A stretch of DNA of 27,618 nucleotides, from contig NW_003216476.1 in the NCBI RefSeq assembly GCF_000006405.1, positions 31,213-58,830 on the forward strand, written 5' to 3'. A program made the position numbers and the translations under genes. Of the stretch, positions 10,285 to 19,792 are shown piece after piece. The stretch comes from Perkinsus marinus ATCC 50983 (lineage: Eukaryota > Perkinsozoa > Perkinsida > Perkinsidae). Positions within the stretch are counted from its first letter, which is position 1. The number at the start of each line of letters is the position of its first letter. The notes beneath the pieces were generated by a model, which saw only the letters and a list, made by a program, of their open reading frames with translations, was not told the DNA's origin and did not search any database.

Positions 10285-10754
10285 ACAAGCTCCGTGTTTT
10301 AGTCACTATAACTCAAGTAACTAAGTGCGACTAAGGACCGCGCGCCACAAAACTTCCTGGGGAGAATGAGACATACATCAATTGTCGAAGGTAGTCTACT
10401 GAACTCCTCCTCTAACATACATAATGTTTCGATGATTACCACATGTGGCTCCTCAGTACACGGATGATAATTCTCAGATGACGATGAATGTTCTAATAGA
10501 AGATTGGTGGGCCAAGTGACCGATGAGATGTCAGACTAATGAACGCGCGGATGGGTCGTCGAAGGAGGAGGACTACCTGGTACATACCTTCCTGAGGAAT
10601 GATTCCTCCACAATTGAAGGCTACTTCGAACAGCTGTCTCAGAGTGTATCTGAACTCCCTCATTAGCTAATGTGGACTGCCTCTATATCAGTTGAGGTTT
10701 CAGACATGTCTTAATCTCGAAGCTGATGTGTCCTCTGAAGATTCTGACTCTCTA
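10285..10754. other. Retroelement 5' flank and 3' flank of the membrane-protein gene
   Basis: No supported gene. The lower part should include whatever 5' untranslated region of the retroelement remains. The upper part may hold a last exon of the membrane protein: a 36-nt intron after its ALEU-coding GCT CT would lead to a stop near 10683. No LTR copy was recognised. Confidence 0.3.
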
Positions 10755-11318
10755 CTACAGAGCCCACACAGGTACTCCAATACCCTCACACTTGGAGGCT
10801 CGTCCTCCATATGCTGTTAATCTGAGCTGGTGCCATTCGTGAAGCCATGACCCTACATTTCGAATTGGAAAAACGCAATAAAGGAATAGTGAAGGAACAA
10901 TAATCACTACGATAAGTACTAGGATATTGGTGAGCATCGTAGATCATTCCCAGGGCCGCATAGGATATAGTAATAGTATATTGTGATAATAATACTCCAA
11001 CCACCACTACCACTATCATCACTACCAACATAGTAAGGATTGGCTTCCAATAGAGAATACTGGCCAGGAGATGATACAGGGGATAACTATACAATGGTAA
11101 CCTACAATAGTAAGAGGGATGAGGTCACAAGCCTGAACAGTGCTGGTAGAGCTCTGAATGCTCCCACACAACAACACGACGACATCACCATAGGCCAGCC
11201 CAAAGAGTCCGGCCTTGTATTCCACTATAGTCTCAACGATCACAATAACAACGATCAAAGTAAGATCAACAACAGCAGCAGCTGACCATATTATGCCGTA
11301 CGTAACAATGATCGGCAT
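10755..11318 (-). CDS. Multi-pass membrane protein, unrecognised (3' exon structure uncertain)
   Basis: I do not recognise this protein. Exon 1 (11318-11189) starts at an ATG and encodes two hydrophobic stretches (TYGIIWSAAAVVDLTLIVVI). It joins in phase to 11142-11106 (intron 46 nt) and then to a third exon from 11059 (intron 46 nt) reading ILYWKPILTMLVVMIVVVVV. Further down, a different frame encodes another strong helix (NILVLIVVIIVPSLFLYC) followed by a soluble tail ending at 10755. A further intron is implied but I could not find one in phase. The sequence is consistent with a small protein of four or so transmembrane helices. It starts about 8 bp after the likely end of the gene above it, and the two could be one gene. 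Confidence 0.5.
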
Positions 11319-11326
11319 GGCTTCAA

Positions 11327-11765
11327 GTCATTTTATTATCGTCATCCGATAGGGCTCCAACAGCAGCAGCAGTAGTGGCAAGGGCGGGCGGCGCTGGAGT
11401 AGAGGAAAACTGACAAACGTTAGAGCAACGACTCGTTACTTCAATTGTTTAAACGAGGATACTGTAATATTTCTATTCATGTTATGATAACGAATACAAT
11501 GCTCGATTTACTTCCCCACCACGGCAACTCCTACTATTGCTACCTGTGCCCACGCCACTCCTCCAATGCAATGAGCCCGTATAGAATAAGTAGTACTAGT
11601 GGTAGACTTGTCCAGATGCCAAAGATCACCATTATGCCAAACCACCATTGATATCCAATACACTATCCATTGTCAAGCAAACATATCAAAACTATCATCC
11701 TCCACAGCTGTTGAGGGTATAGGGACGATAGCAGATGTAGCATTAGCCTTCGCTCGCTTTAGCAT
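11327..11765 (-). CDS. Small membrane protein, unrecognised (first two exons resolved)
   Basis: ATG at 11763-11765 opens exon 1 (11765-11706; LKRAKANATSAIVPIPSTA). A 43-nt GT-AG intron leads in phase to exon 2 (11662-11544), which encodes a transmembrane helix (WFGIMVIFGIWTSLPLVLLI) and a charged end. Beyond this a coding-like stretch (STPAPPALATTAAAVGALSD) runs to a stop near 11327, but I could not connect it in phase. The start is only 30 bp below the stop of the RS-CSD-PP2C gene, on the same strand. No family recognised; it may be the 5' part of the multi-pass protein downstream. Confidence 0.4.
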
Positions 11766-11794
11766 TACCTAATAAACCATCATTACCACAAGAG

Positions 11795-14700
11795 TCACCC
11801 CAGCTTCCCTACATCCAATGATTTAGTATCATGCCAATCAAATTGCACGCATATACAAGTTAGGTTATCCTCCGAACCTTGGCTGTACCTGCATACCCCG
11901 ATACTAGTGTGGTGGTAGTGATAGTAACTTCTTACGCATTTCGTATGACAACTTTAGCTGCACCCTCTGGGCCCTCTGCTTTCAGTCTCTCCGCTGCTAA
12001 TGCTATAGCCTGGTCATTAGTCATAGTCTTCTCAAATATACCATCACTCGTCAAGAGGACAAAGCAATCCTTCTGATCCAATGGTAGTATCTACTCGATT
12101 GCTGATATCCACTTGTGAGGTCATATTGCTCACTTGAACATCCGGATCGGGGATTGATAAAGCATGAGGGCGTTTGAAAAAGTAGTCCCCAATGCTACGA
12201 GTCATAGCCAAGCCCTGCATGACCCTCTTAGTTTTAGAGGTGCCTATATATCCATAATCATCAGATGATACACTACGTGATAAACACTAATTATTACACA
12301 CTCTAGCAACTCCCTGGACCAGCATTATCTGCCCCCCAGCCTTCTCTACCCTTGACTTCTCGATAGGATCGTCTGGGTTATGATCCCGAGTGAGGACTAT
12401 AGCTCTACCATCGCGGCACAGGACGGCCTGCTGGAGTTGATCGGATGAACACTGCTAGTAAGCTCTTATTACCCTACTATCACCAACAGATGCAATTATC
12501 ATCCTCGGTGGTGTAGAATACTGAGCGGTTGAACAGGGTTACTCACTAGACAGTCATGGCAACTTTACATTGACTATGAATATAGTAGCAGTAGATCCCT
12601 GGGGCTGTAATTGGGGTTTCCGTTCACAACTATCCAAGATGTCTTTATCGACCTGTTGGAAAGCTGCAGTGATCGCCGCTGCGATATCCACCGATGGTGA
12701 GGTAGGCTGTAGCTGCGCCGCTTTGAACCTATACCCCGTAGTGATACACGCGACGACGATGGTGTTATGATCACTGGAATAGCAACTTCCTAGGCATTTC
12801 CTTTACCAATATATCAGCAACACTCGAGCCACCATGACCATCGAATACACCATAGAGCATACCTAGAGGAATATCACCAATTAGAAAGCAGTAGATGATA
12901 TCACCAAATGCATCCAGACTAGCACCAACGATGGTCCTATCTTGGAGAGTCTTCTTCAGGCCAGGCCAACTCTCACCATGAGATAAGAGGCTATTGGACA
13001 GTTTAGCAGCCTTGGAATCATTAGGGTCGGAGCAATGCTCCGGATCGTGTATCGGAAGAATCTATCTCACTTGTCGTTCGTATACATAGTAAGGCTGACG
13101 TTACACTATCAACATCAGTAGGATCAGAGAGCATGCTGACATCTACTGCTTGGTCTCGCGTCTTGGTAGAGCTCACCGCTGCTGCTGATTCCCTCTCCGA
13201 CGACACCAAATACCTCATAGTAATCCGAAGATAGATGAGCTCCACCCTCATGAGTGGCTACTACCTCACAGGTGCGCCTGGGTCCAAGTTAAGGGGTTTG
13301 TCTAGAGTACTACCAGCAATGCCTTTACGATGAACAAAGAGTACCTAATAAGTATTCCCCAATGCTTAGACCTCTAGTAGCGGCGGGGAAGACACATGAG
13401 CCAGGGTTGTAGTCTCAGTAGTAATGGTCATTCGGAGCCGATGATTGTTGGTCCAAGATTGCCGCATATATTATCATCAGAACACACCTCATCGTCCTCA
13501 AAGTGGTGCTTCTGTGATGGTGATGGAGAGTCTTCATAGCTTCGGTATATGAAGCCGAACCCACGTGCTTGGTCGAACTTAGCAACTCTACCGATCTTGT
13601 AACTGAACCGAGGCAGCATACTCCAGATGCACTCCTCATTCAATACACCTACTCTCTTAGTGATGCCGTCTTCCGAACAGCTGCTGTAGGAGAACTAGTA
13701 TCATCATTTACTACATCGTTGGTAACAGCATTCTCACTAATTGATGACCTCTCCTCCAGGGATTTCTAAGCACACCACTGAGCTCACTGGGTCTCCCCCC
13801 AGCCGTTACCTTCATCCCTGATGCTAGCTTCTGTGCCTCTTCCCAATCCACAAAGTCTGGATCGACTTTAGATGACGTCTTAGCCTCTTCCAGTGCTGAT
13901 AGAGGCCACCACCATGTGAACTTCTCTCACCTTATATTAATACTACATTTAGCCCTCTCCCGTTCACACCTCTGCATCTCCTCAAATAAAGGATCAGCCT
14001 TATCCCGTATAAGACGGCACCGCCCAGTACTCAAAGATATATGATAATACCTTGAGAGGATTCTCTTGATGCTGTTGTTGTTAGCAGCCTTACTGGTTAT
14101 CATCTCCATTGAAGTACATGTTAGTATCTTGATGCCAACGCCAATGACCACCCTTATGCATCCACCAACCACTCGATGCACTAATCCTTTCATATTCATT
14201 CGACTTGGTGGGAGGCACCACTGGTTGCTGATGCCTACGATGCTTCGTCGACCCCTACAGTATAGCAATGCTAGAAGGAGGTCACCACTGCATGACTACC
14301 TCTCCCTTCCTCTGAACATCCTCATCATCAGAATCCCTCCTCTCCCCCCGAGGTCTACTATCCGATAGTGGACTTCTAGAGCGTCGGGACCCGCGATGAT
14401 GACGACGTCTATCCTCCTCATAACCTACCATCGAGGGTATTCATAGACATGCTGTGATATGTATCAATAGCGATCAAGACAATAGCTGTACGACTCACGT
14501 CCACGACTGCCGCTACGGCTTCTACTCTTGCGCCCTATTGGTGAGCGAGCATGGTCTCGTCGTCTACCAGGGCTGCCATCACGAGATCGACTTCTCCTTC
14601 TCCTCGGATGTCGCGATCCACTGAAGACCATCACTATGGAGCAGTGAGGCCGAGAAGGAAGTACTACTCTCTATTTCCTCTATGGCGGTGCTCTGCTCTG

Positions 14701-14987
14701 TCCACACTAGAGGATCGACGACGGGACCTCTTGGCACTACTACTGGTATGCTTAGGAGAGGGTGACCTCCTTCCCAGTGATAGATCACGTCGTCGGGCAC
14801 CTTAAGAGGGCTGTTGGACTAAAGGTAGCTCCGGTACTTACGAGGCTCATGCTCTCTCGTCTTCCCATCATCATATGAACTCTGTCTAGAGTGACGCCTA
14901 CATGATTACATCAACACACTACTATACCGCAGTTTACCACCTCCTATTTGATGCTTCCCGAGACCTCGACCTACTTCTAGGGGCCAT
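11795..14987 (-). CDS. RS domain - OCRE-like - cold-shock domain - PP2C phosphatase fusion
   Basis: Nineteen exons join in phase into 759 residues: 14987-14941, 14897-14842, 14800-14665, 14620-14499, 14424-14300, 14254-14094, 14050-13947, 13895-13738, 13694-13488, 13344-13265, 13213-13105, 13061-12905, 12862-12775, 12728-12569, 12520-12473, 12430-12300, 12272-12113, 12072-11936, 11888-11795. Residues 1-162 are RS-rich (MAPRSRSRSRE, RRRRSRSRDGSPGRRR). Residues 190-220 are aromatic and OCRE-like (WRWHQDTNMYF). Residues 337-430 form a cold-shock domain (IGRVAKFDQARGFGFI, VLFVHRKGI). Residues 436-759 are PP2C: QDR at 475 (usual Glu is Gln), YGVFDGHGG with Asp495, FQQVDKDI, GSTAT, VGDSR, MTRSIGD, SDG with Asp693, and EDN with Asp736, so the metal-binding aspartates are present. 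It probably dephosphorylates a nuclear RNA-bound Ser/Thr substrate (inference). Weak points: the 143-nt intron inside the CSD, a 27-nt intron at 12273-12299, and a choice of donor at exon 4. The PP2C part alone is certain; one continuous gene is likely, since PP2C has no nearby ATG. Confidence 0.75.
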
Positions 14988-15143
14988 ACTTAGTGTAACG
15001 ATTAAGCCTGTAAGAACGATGTACCAGAACAGCGAATGTTTCAAGTAGTTGTTGTTCTTGTCTACTACGACAAGAACGCAAGATCGTTAGCGCTCGCCAC
15101 CACCAGCATGGGTAGTTAGTGATGATGCCGATGAGGTGAGCAG
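14988..15143. promoter_or_regulatory. 156-bp divergent promoter region
   Basis: The start codons of the minus-strand fusion gene (14987) and the plus-strand ABHD17-like gene (15144) lie back to back 156 bp apart, so both promoters and 5' UTRs must fit here. It contains an imperfect dyad: GTTGTTCTTGTC near 15049 and GACAAGAACGCA near 15069 share the inverted core GTTCTTGTC/GACAAGAAC. No TATA box is evident. Confidence 0.5.
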
Positions 15144-16208
15144 ATGGGTTCAAGTTTAAGCCACATCATATTCCAACCACCGAAGTCGCCTACATATATC
15201 GATGATGGCCACTTCATCTGGCTTCATACACGTAAGGAGGCCATGCATGCAGAATGTGGCGGAGTTGTGGTATCAGGCCTAGGGTCTATTATACCGTCCT
15301 GCTACATCAACCGTGGTGCACACTTTACTGTGCTATTCTCGCATGGAAATGCTGAGGATCTTGGTATGGTGTTGAGGTATTGGAAGGAGATGGCTCATAC
15401 TATTAATGTTAACGTCTTCGCTTATGAGTGAGGTTACGTATGACCACTTCCTCGAGCCCCCCTCTACCCACAGGTATACTGGGTATGGTCTTTCAAAGGG
15501 ACCCTCAATACCCTCAGAGGACCATCTGTAGGCTGTTGTTGCTTCAACTGTAGCCGAGATTGACCTTAGATACTCCGATGTTGAAGCGGCATTCAAATAT
15601 CTACGGGATGTTATCGGTGTACCATGGCAACGTACTGTTGTATACGGTAGGAGTCTGGGGAGTGGACCAAGTGTAATAGACCCTTCCTTGTCACGTCGCC
15701 CACCTCTTTGTTAGGTCCATCTAGCATCTGTCACTGCTGTGAGAGGCCTCATACTACAGAGCCCTGTACTTAGTATATTCAGAGTTGGCCTTAGATTCAG
15801 GTCAACTCGTAGTCGCGATTCCAGCATGTACTCATTCCTAGATACACTCTCCCTGGAGATTCCTTCCTCAACATCGACAAGATCGAGTACGTGTGTTGTC
15901 CGGTCTATGTGGTATTATCAATACCACCGCTGTCAACACTAATACCATCATCAGGTACATGGTACTGATGATGAGATAGTACCATTATGTCACGGTAAAG
16001 CACTGTATGAACTAGCTAAGCATAAGGTTACACCTTTCTGGGTAGAGGGAGGTGGTCACAATAATCTCGAGATATTGGTCAGGGTCACTCATTACAGGCT
16101 TCAACTGACTCTCATCAGGCGTATGATCGATTCCTATCTCGATTGAGTACATTCCTGCATCAACTGGAAGGATCACAACTAGACGTAAGTGTCATCCAAG
16201 TCTTCTAG
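15144..16208 (+). CDS. ABHD17: ABHD17-type alpha/beta serine hydrolase (depalmitoylase-like)
   Basis: Eight exons join in phase into 254 residues: 15144-15231, 15277-15427, 15474-15527, 15570-15672, 15715-15800, 15842-15911, 15955-16077 and 16119-16208 (introns 41-46 nt). The family blocks are clear: FTVLFSHGNAEDLG, NVFAYEYTGYGLSKG, nucleophile Ser126 in YGRSLGSG, Asp189 in VHGTDDEIV and His219 in WVEGGGHNNLEI. Only splicing restores the frame and removes a TAG at 15529 and two other interruptions. ABHD17 enzymes remove palmitate from membrane proteins in animals. Here the N-terminus is MGSSLS, an N-myristoylation signal, rather than the cysteine cluster of animal ABHD17. The first intron (45 nt, donor gtaagg) is in frame and could be retained. 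The last codons after GSQLD are uncertain, because a donor-like gtaagt lies there. Confidence 0.9.
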
Positions 16209-16394
16209 TAATGTTATGTCCAGGAACACTTGTGTGACCAAGCCGTCACTTGTCCACTGTAACCTCGTAGCATGCCGAGGAAGCAGAGAAGTATGATTTG
16301 GTGTTATACTAAAGGTATCATTCATTCAAAATATCCTTGAGTTCTGACCCAGTGTACTCAAAAGGTGTCATGAACACAACAGCATCATCTACAG
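16209..16394. other. Convergent intergenic region
   Basis: 186 bp between the stop codons of the ABHD17-like and APE2-like genes. It must contain both 3' UTRs and poly(A) signals. No gene is seen. Confidence 0.5.
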
Positions 16395-18391
16395 CTACAA
16401 CCGAGGTTTCTTCTTCATTGGTTCTCCAGAACTGCTATCATCCCCCGTAGAGGAACCCTTGGAATCCGCAGTTTTTAACCACCTCCGAATCCCAGTCGGT
16501 TTGGATATCTTATCCTTAGTAGTTGCATTCACACAGAGCTCCTCTTTCCCGCCATTAACCCTTTGATTCGTAGTCATTGTTTGGAAGAACTTGGCAATAT
16601 CCTGGTTCCCCTTGGGAGGTCTCCTACCCTCCTTGTGAGACTGTGCTTCATGTAGACGTTTACATGCTTGCACATCTGAGGACATTCCATGATCACCATC
16701 ATCACCTCGCACATTCCACTCACCATCCACCCGAGCTACTCCACGCCGTTGAAGATCTACTTTTAGTAAAGCAGTAACCGCAATATGATCGCTAAATACG
16801 GGCGCAGTATAAACCATACCCGTACGAAAAGGTCGACTGCAATTGACGACTTCCCATTCCCGCGCTACCTGTAGGTGTATAGGAGACTCCTAATGGACGA
16901 AGCCTACTACCTCACTGTCCATCTCGGGTATGCCTCTATCGTCCCCAAATCGAGGAGCCGGCACATGTAAGCCATCAGCAGTAGCACACCTCAATGCAGC
17001 CTCAGCATCACAACCTACACTGGCTTATCCAGAGCATTAACACTACAGAAGGACTCATCCTACCTATAGCCAGGGGAGCACCCTTCTCAATTGGTATAGT
17101 ATTATCAACTAATATGTAATCAATCCTAGATCCAGCATTGGCGTACCTGATGTTATCGAATCACCTGTACTCACAGCCCCTTACGCCACCTTCGATTCCT
17201 ATACTGATCCCAACAGGTGAACCGGTCCTCGGCGCTGGGATGGGCCAATCGGAATGAGTCTATCATACCATCGACCTCCTTCATATCATTGAGCCATCGT
17301 TTGATATCTTCACTGCCTCTGCCCATGCCCCATAGGTCCGCAACCTTCCTCTGTTCAGTCAGTGGAATGTTGATACCAACAATCTTCCGGATGATCTCAA
17401 AGAGCTCATCGACCTCGATACACCCCCTAGGCTTCACAACACTCCCATCCTCCAGAACCACCGCATTGAAGTTGAAAGACGACTGTAGAGACGGTATTGA
17501 ATTAGATGCTGAGCCCAAGAAAATAGTCTTCCCTCCTTCATCAGGTGAGGAAACATCATGGACTCCAGCAATGGAGGATTCTAAGTGACCTACCTCCACC
17601 TGACAGGGAGAGTAATAGGACAGAAGCCGGGACATGGATGTCACCTTGACACGATAACGGTCGGGTGATATCTGCACGATCTCACGAGTCTCCATCACTT
17701 GCATTATTGTATCCCAATTCGTGCTCGAGAGAGCATCCTTGATTCTACCACCCTTAGGAGGATCGGCCAGCAGCCTATTAACATCAATGATTCTGTATTC
17801 CCACCAGATATCCCTCGGGTCAGGTGACATATTGAGATCCCCTAGTAGGATGACTCTCCAGCCTTTCTCTCTAAGCCCCTTGCACAATGCTCGTAGCTTA
17901 TACAAGAACTGAATCTTGTAAGGCAGCCTCTTGCCACCCTCACCACCATTGGGTACATACACATTCACTATGGCAACGTCATCGTTGTGGAAGGTAACTA
18001 GACAGCGTCCCTCATCATCAAATCTAGAATCATTGAATGGTTTATTAAGGACATCCCTCACAGGTATACCCTCCCGTACGAAGGTGCAAACACCATTGAA
18101 ACCAGGCTTGGAGGTAGAATGCGACCAATAGGCCTCGTAACCCATAGGGACAGCTTGCTGTGCCTCAACAGATGACACTCTCGCTTTACTCACTTTAGAT
18201 TCCTGTACGGCGAGTATATCGACATCATGCTTCATGAGGTACTTGGCAACAGACCCGTGATACTTCACTATCAACTTCGCCGTTCGGATCCAACCCGCCA
18301 CGTTCCAGCTCATTAGCCTTAGCCGTGGATTGTCCTCAAGCGTAGCCGATTGCACAGTGATACTTCTCTCAGAGTCGGGGACTACCACCAT
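16395..18391 (-). CDS. APE2: APE2-type AP endonuclease (exonuclease III family)
   Basis: Four exons give 620 residues: 18391-17190, 17146-17064, 17014-16911 and 16868-16395 (introns 43, 49, 42 nt). It is an Exo III-fold Mg-dependent nuclease for base-excision repair, cutting at abasic sites and trimming 3' ends. Motifs in order: SWNVAGW (Asn30), VQESK (Glu64), FNGVCTF, NVYVPN, LLGDLN (Asp185, Asn187), FTCWDQ, GSRIDYILV and FSDHIAV (Asp490, His491). GSRIDYILV and FSDHIAV are correct only after splicing. The tail carries NQDIAKFF (residues 551-558), close to a PCNA-binding PIP box with Asn for the first Gln, and a basic end PMKKKPRL suited to nuclear import. Both point to APE2 rather than APE1. 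The usual GRF zinc finger is absent. A 45-nt in-frame stretch near 17595-17640 could be one more intron. First in-frame ATG chosen as start. Confidence 0.9.
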
Positions 18392-18589
18392 CAATACTGG
18401 GCTACCGATTCGGTGATAGAGTGTGGTGATGAGCACGATTGACTCGTGAGAAAAGTAGGAGCATCCCCACTATCATCCAACTACAACGCAATACGACATA
18501 TGACTTGGCTCTTTCAAGAGGCATCACGATGACACGGTAGCGTGTGGACACTAACAAGAGGGGTGCTAACATGTGAATACCACTACATC

Positions 18590-18922
18590 ATGGAATCGAG
18601 CTACCATACATCATATGCATGCACACAGGCTACACCTTCAACCGATGCTATCCTCCGGTTGCACCAATACACTACCGGACAGAGGTATAGTAATCATAAA
18701 CTCTATCTAGGAAATACAAGATTGTTGGCGCACTCCGATAACTCAAGTTCCCTACCTGTGATGTTATCATAGATCACACTCATCGACTCTAGTTCAGCAG
18801 TATCTACTAATCTATAAGTATCCCGCAATCCGTCATCGCATGCCTTGCTGGTGCTATCTATTAACCCCGCTGTTGACGACTTACGAGAGCGCAACAGACT
18901 GAGAGAGCAACAGCGACTTCAT
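18590..18922 (-). CDS. Small unrecognised spliced gene
   Basis: ATG at 18920-18922 opens a short exon (18922-18885; MKSLLLSQSVALS) with a strong gtaagt donor. A 37-nt intron leads in phase to a stretch reading KACDDGLRDTYRLVDTAELE and continuing to a GGTAGG donor-like site near 18770. Beyond that a 49-nt intron would add DRVYDYYTSVR before further uncertain joins. The 3' end given is approximate. The heptad-like spacing loosely recalls a Q-SNARE helix (see rejected items) but no membrane anchor is visible. It starts about 50 bp below the stop of the FPYLY-repeat gene. Confidence 0.35.
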
Positions 18923-18972
18923 GGGGTATGCAGTGACATATATAATAACGCTAGACAATCGTAGATAGTAGC

Positions 18973-19644
18973 CTATCGCTGTGGAGCTATTCGGATCTTA
19001 CTTCCGAAGGACCTTCTGTTCCTATTCCTCTTAGCCTCGGTAATAGGAGTATCTCCATCATAGACGTAGGGGAAGGCAGCGGCACTCACAGTCCCAGTAT
19101 TATCATCGAGAGCCCTCTCGCTGTAGAGGTAAGGAAAGGCTCGTGATAAAGTAGAAGAATTGGGAATAGCCACAACCTGGTAACCTTCTTTTCGCCCATG
19201 GGAGTGGTAGGCGGCGATAGCATCGTACAAGTATGGGAATAACCGACTCGATACCATAACATTATCATTCCCAGCATTATTGTATAGGTAAGGGAAGCGT
19301 TCACTAGATACCCCCTCAGCTGGGAAGGGAGAAGAGCAAGAGAACTCAATAGTACTACTGCTAGGTTTGCTATCTCTACCATCACAGGACAATCTTTCGT
19401 ATGGAGTTACCACAGGGACCGCAGTATCGTCGTGCTGCCTATGAATGATGATACGAGGTATCTCGGTTTTGAGGTGGACGGTCTGTCGCACTACGTCCTT
19501 GTTTCTCCTCCACCCAGATCTGTTGCTGCTGTTCGCTACCAAATCAGTTCGAACCCTTCGTGGTGACGGGGTATTAACCTCATTAGCCCTTGGGGGGACA
19601 GAAGTGGGCGACCGGTCGAAGCATCCTGCGCAAAAGCGGAACAT
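18973..19644 (-). CDS. FPYLY-repeat protein, unrecognised
   Basis: A 223-codon open frame from ATG 19644 (MFRFCAGCFDRS); an upstream in-frame ATG at 19725 would add 27 residues. I recognise no domain. The N-terminal half is basic and Ser/Thr/Pro-rich and probably disordered (PSPRRVRTDL, SNRSGWRRNKD). The C-terminal half repeats a five-residue motif four times: FPYLY, FPYLY, FPYLY and FPYVY, at 19282-19296, 19225-19239, 19123-19137 and 19060-19074, with spacers of about 14-29 residues. Codons for the motif differ between copies while the residues are kept. The C-terminus is strongly basic (KRNRNRRSFGSKIRI). The pattern suggests a multivalent short-linear-motif protein that docks a partner several times. 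The cysteines in FCAGC could be lipidated. No intron is needed. Confidence 0.65.
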   Translation of the reverse strand: MFRFCAGCFDRSPTSVPPRANEVNTPSPRRVRTDLVANSSNRSGWRRNKDVVRQTVHLKTEIPRIIIHRQHDDTAVPVVTPYERLSCDGRDSKPSSSTIEFSCSSPFPAEGVSSERFPYLYNNAGNDNVMVSSRLFPYLYDAIAAYHSHGRKEGYQVVAIPNSSTLSRAFPYLYSERALDDNTGTVSAAAFPYVYDGDTPITEAKRNRNRRSFGSKIRIAPQR

Positions 19645-19792
19645 AATGTTGAAACTATAGAGCAAGGACCGATACTTCCACACTAAGCCACAGATTACCA
19701 TATTGTCTTTAGAGAGGGAGTCCATCAACCCAACAACAACGTGATACGTAGTAGAAATCAAACATCGTCATATGGCCGCTTTTTGCTGATTC

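Noticed and set aside
11795-13061. PP2C as a stand-alone gene
   Set aside because: The first PP2C exon has no ATG in frame, while exon 13213-13105 joins it through a 43-nt intron in phase 0.
15529-15531. In-frame TAG and a frameshift making the ABHD17 gene a pseudogene
   Set aside because: Introns at 15528-15569 and 15801-15841 remove both problems and restore the family motifs in phase.
18590-18922. Vti1-like Q-SNARE
   Set aside because: The spacing around TAELESMSVIYDNI is only suggestive; no zero-layer Gln in place and no C-terminal membrane anchor.
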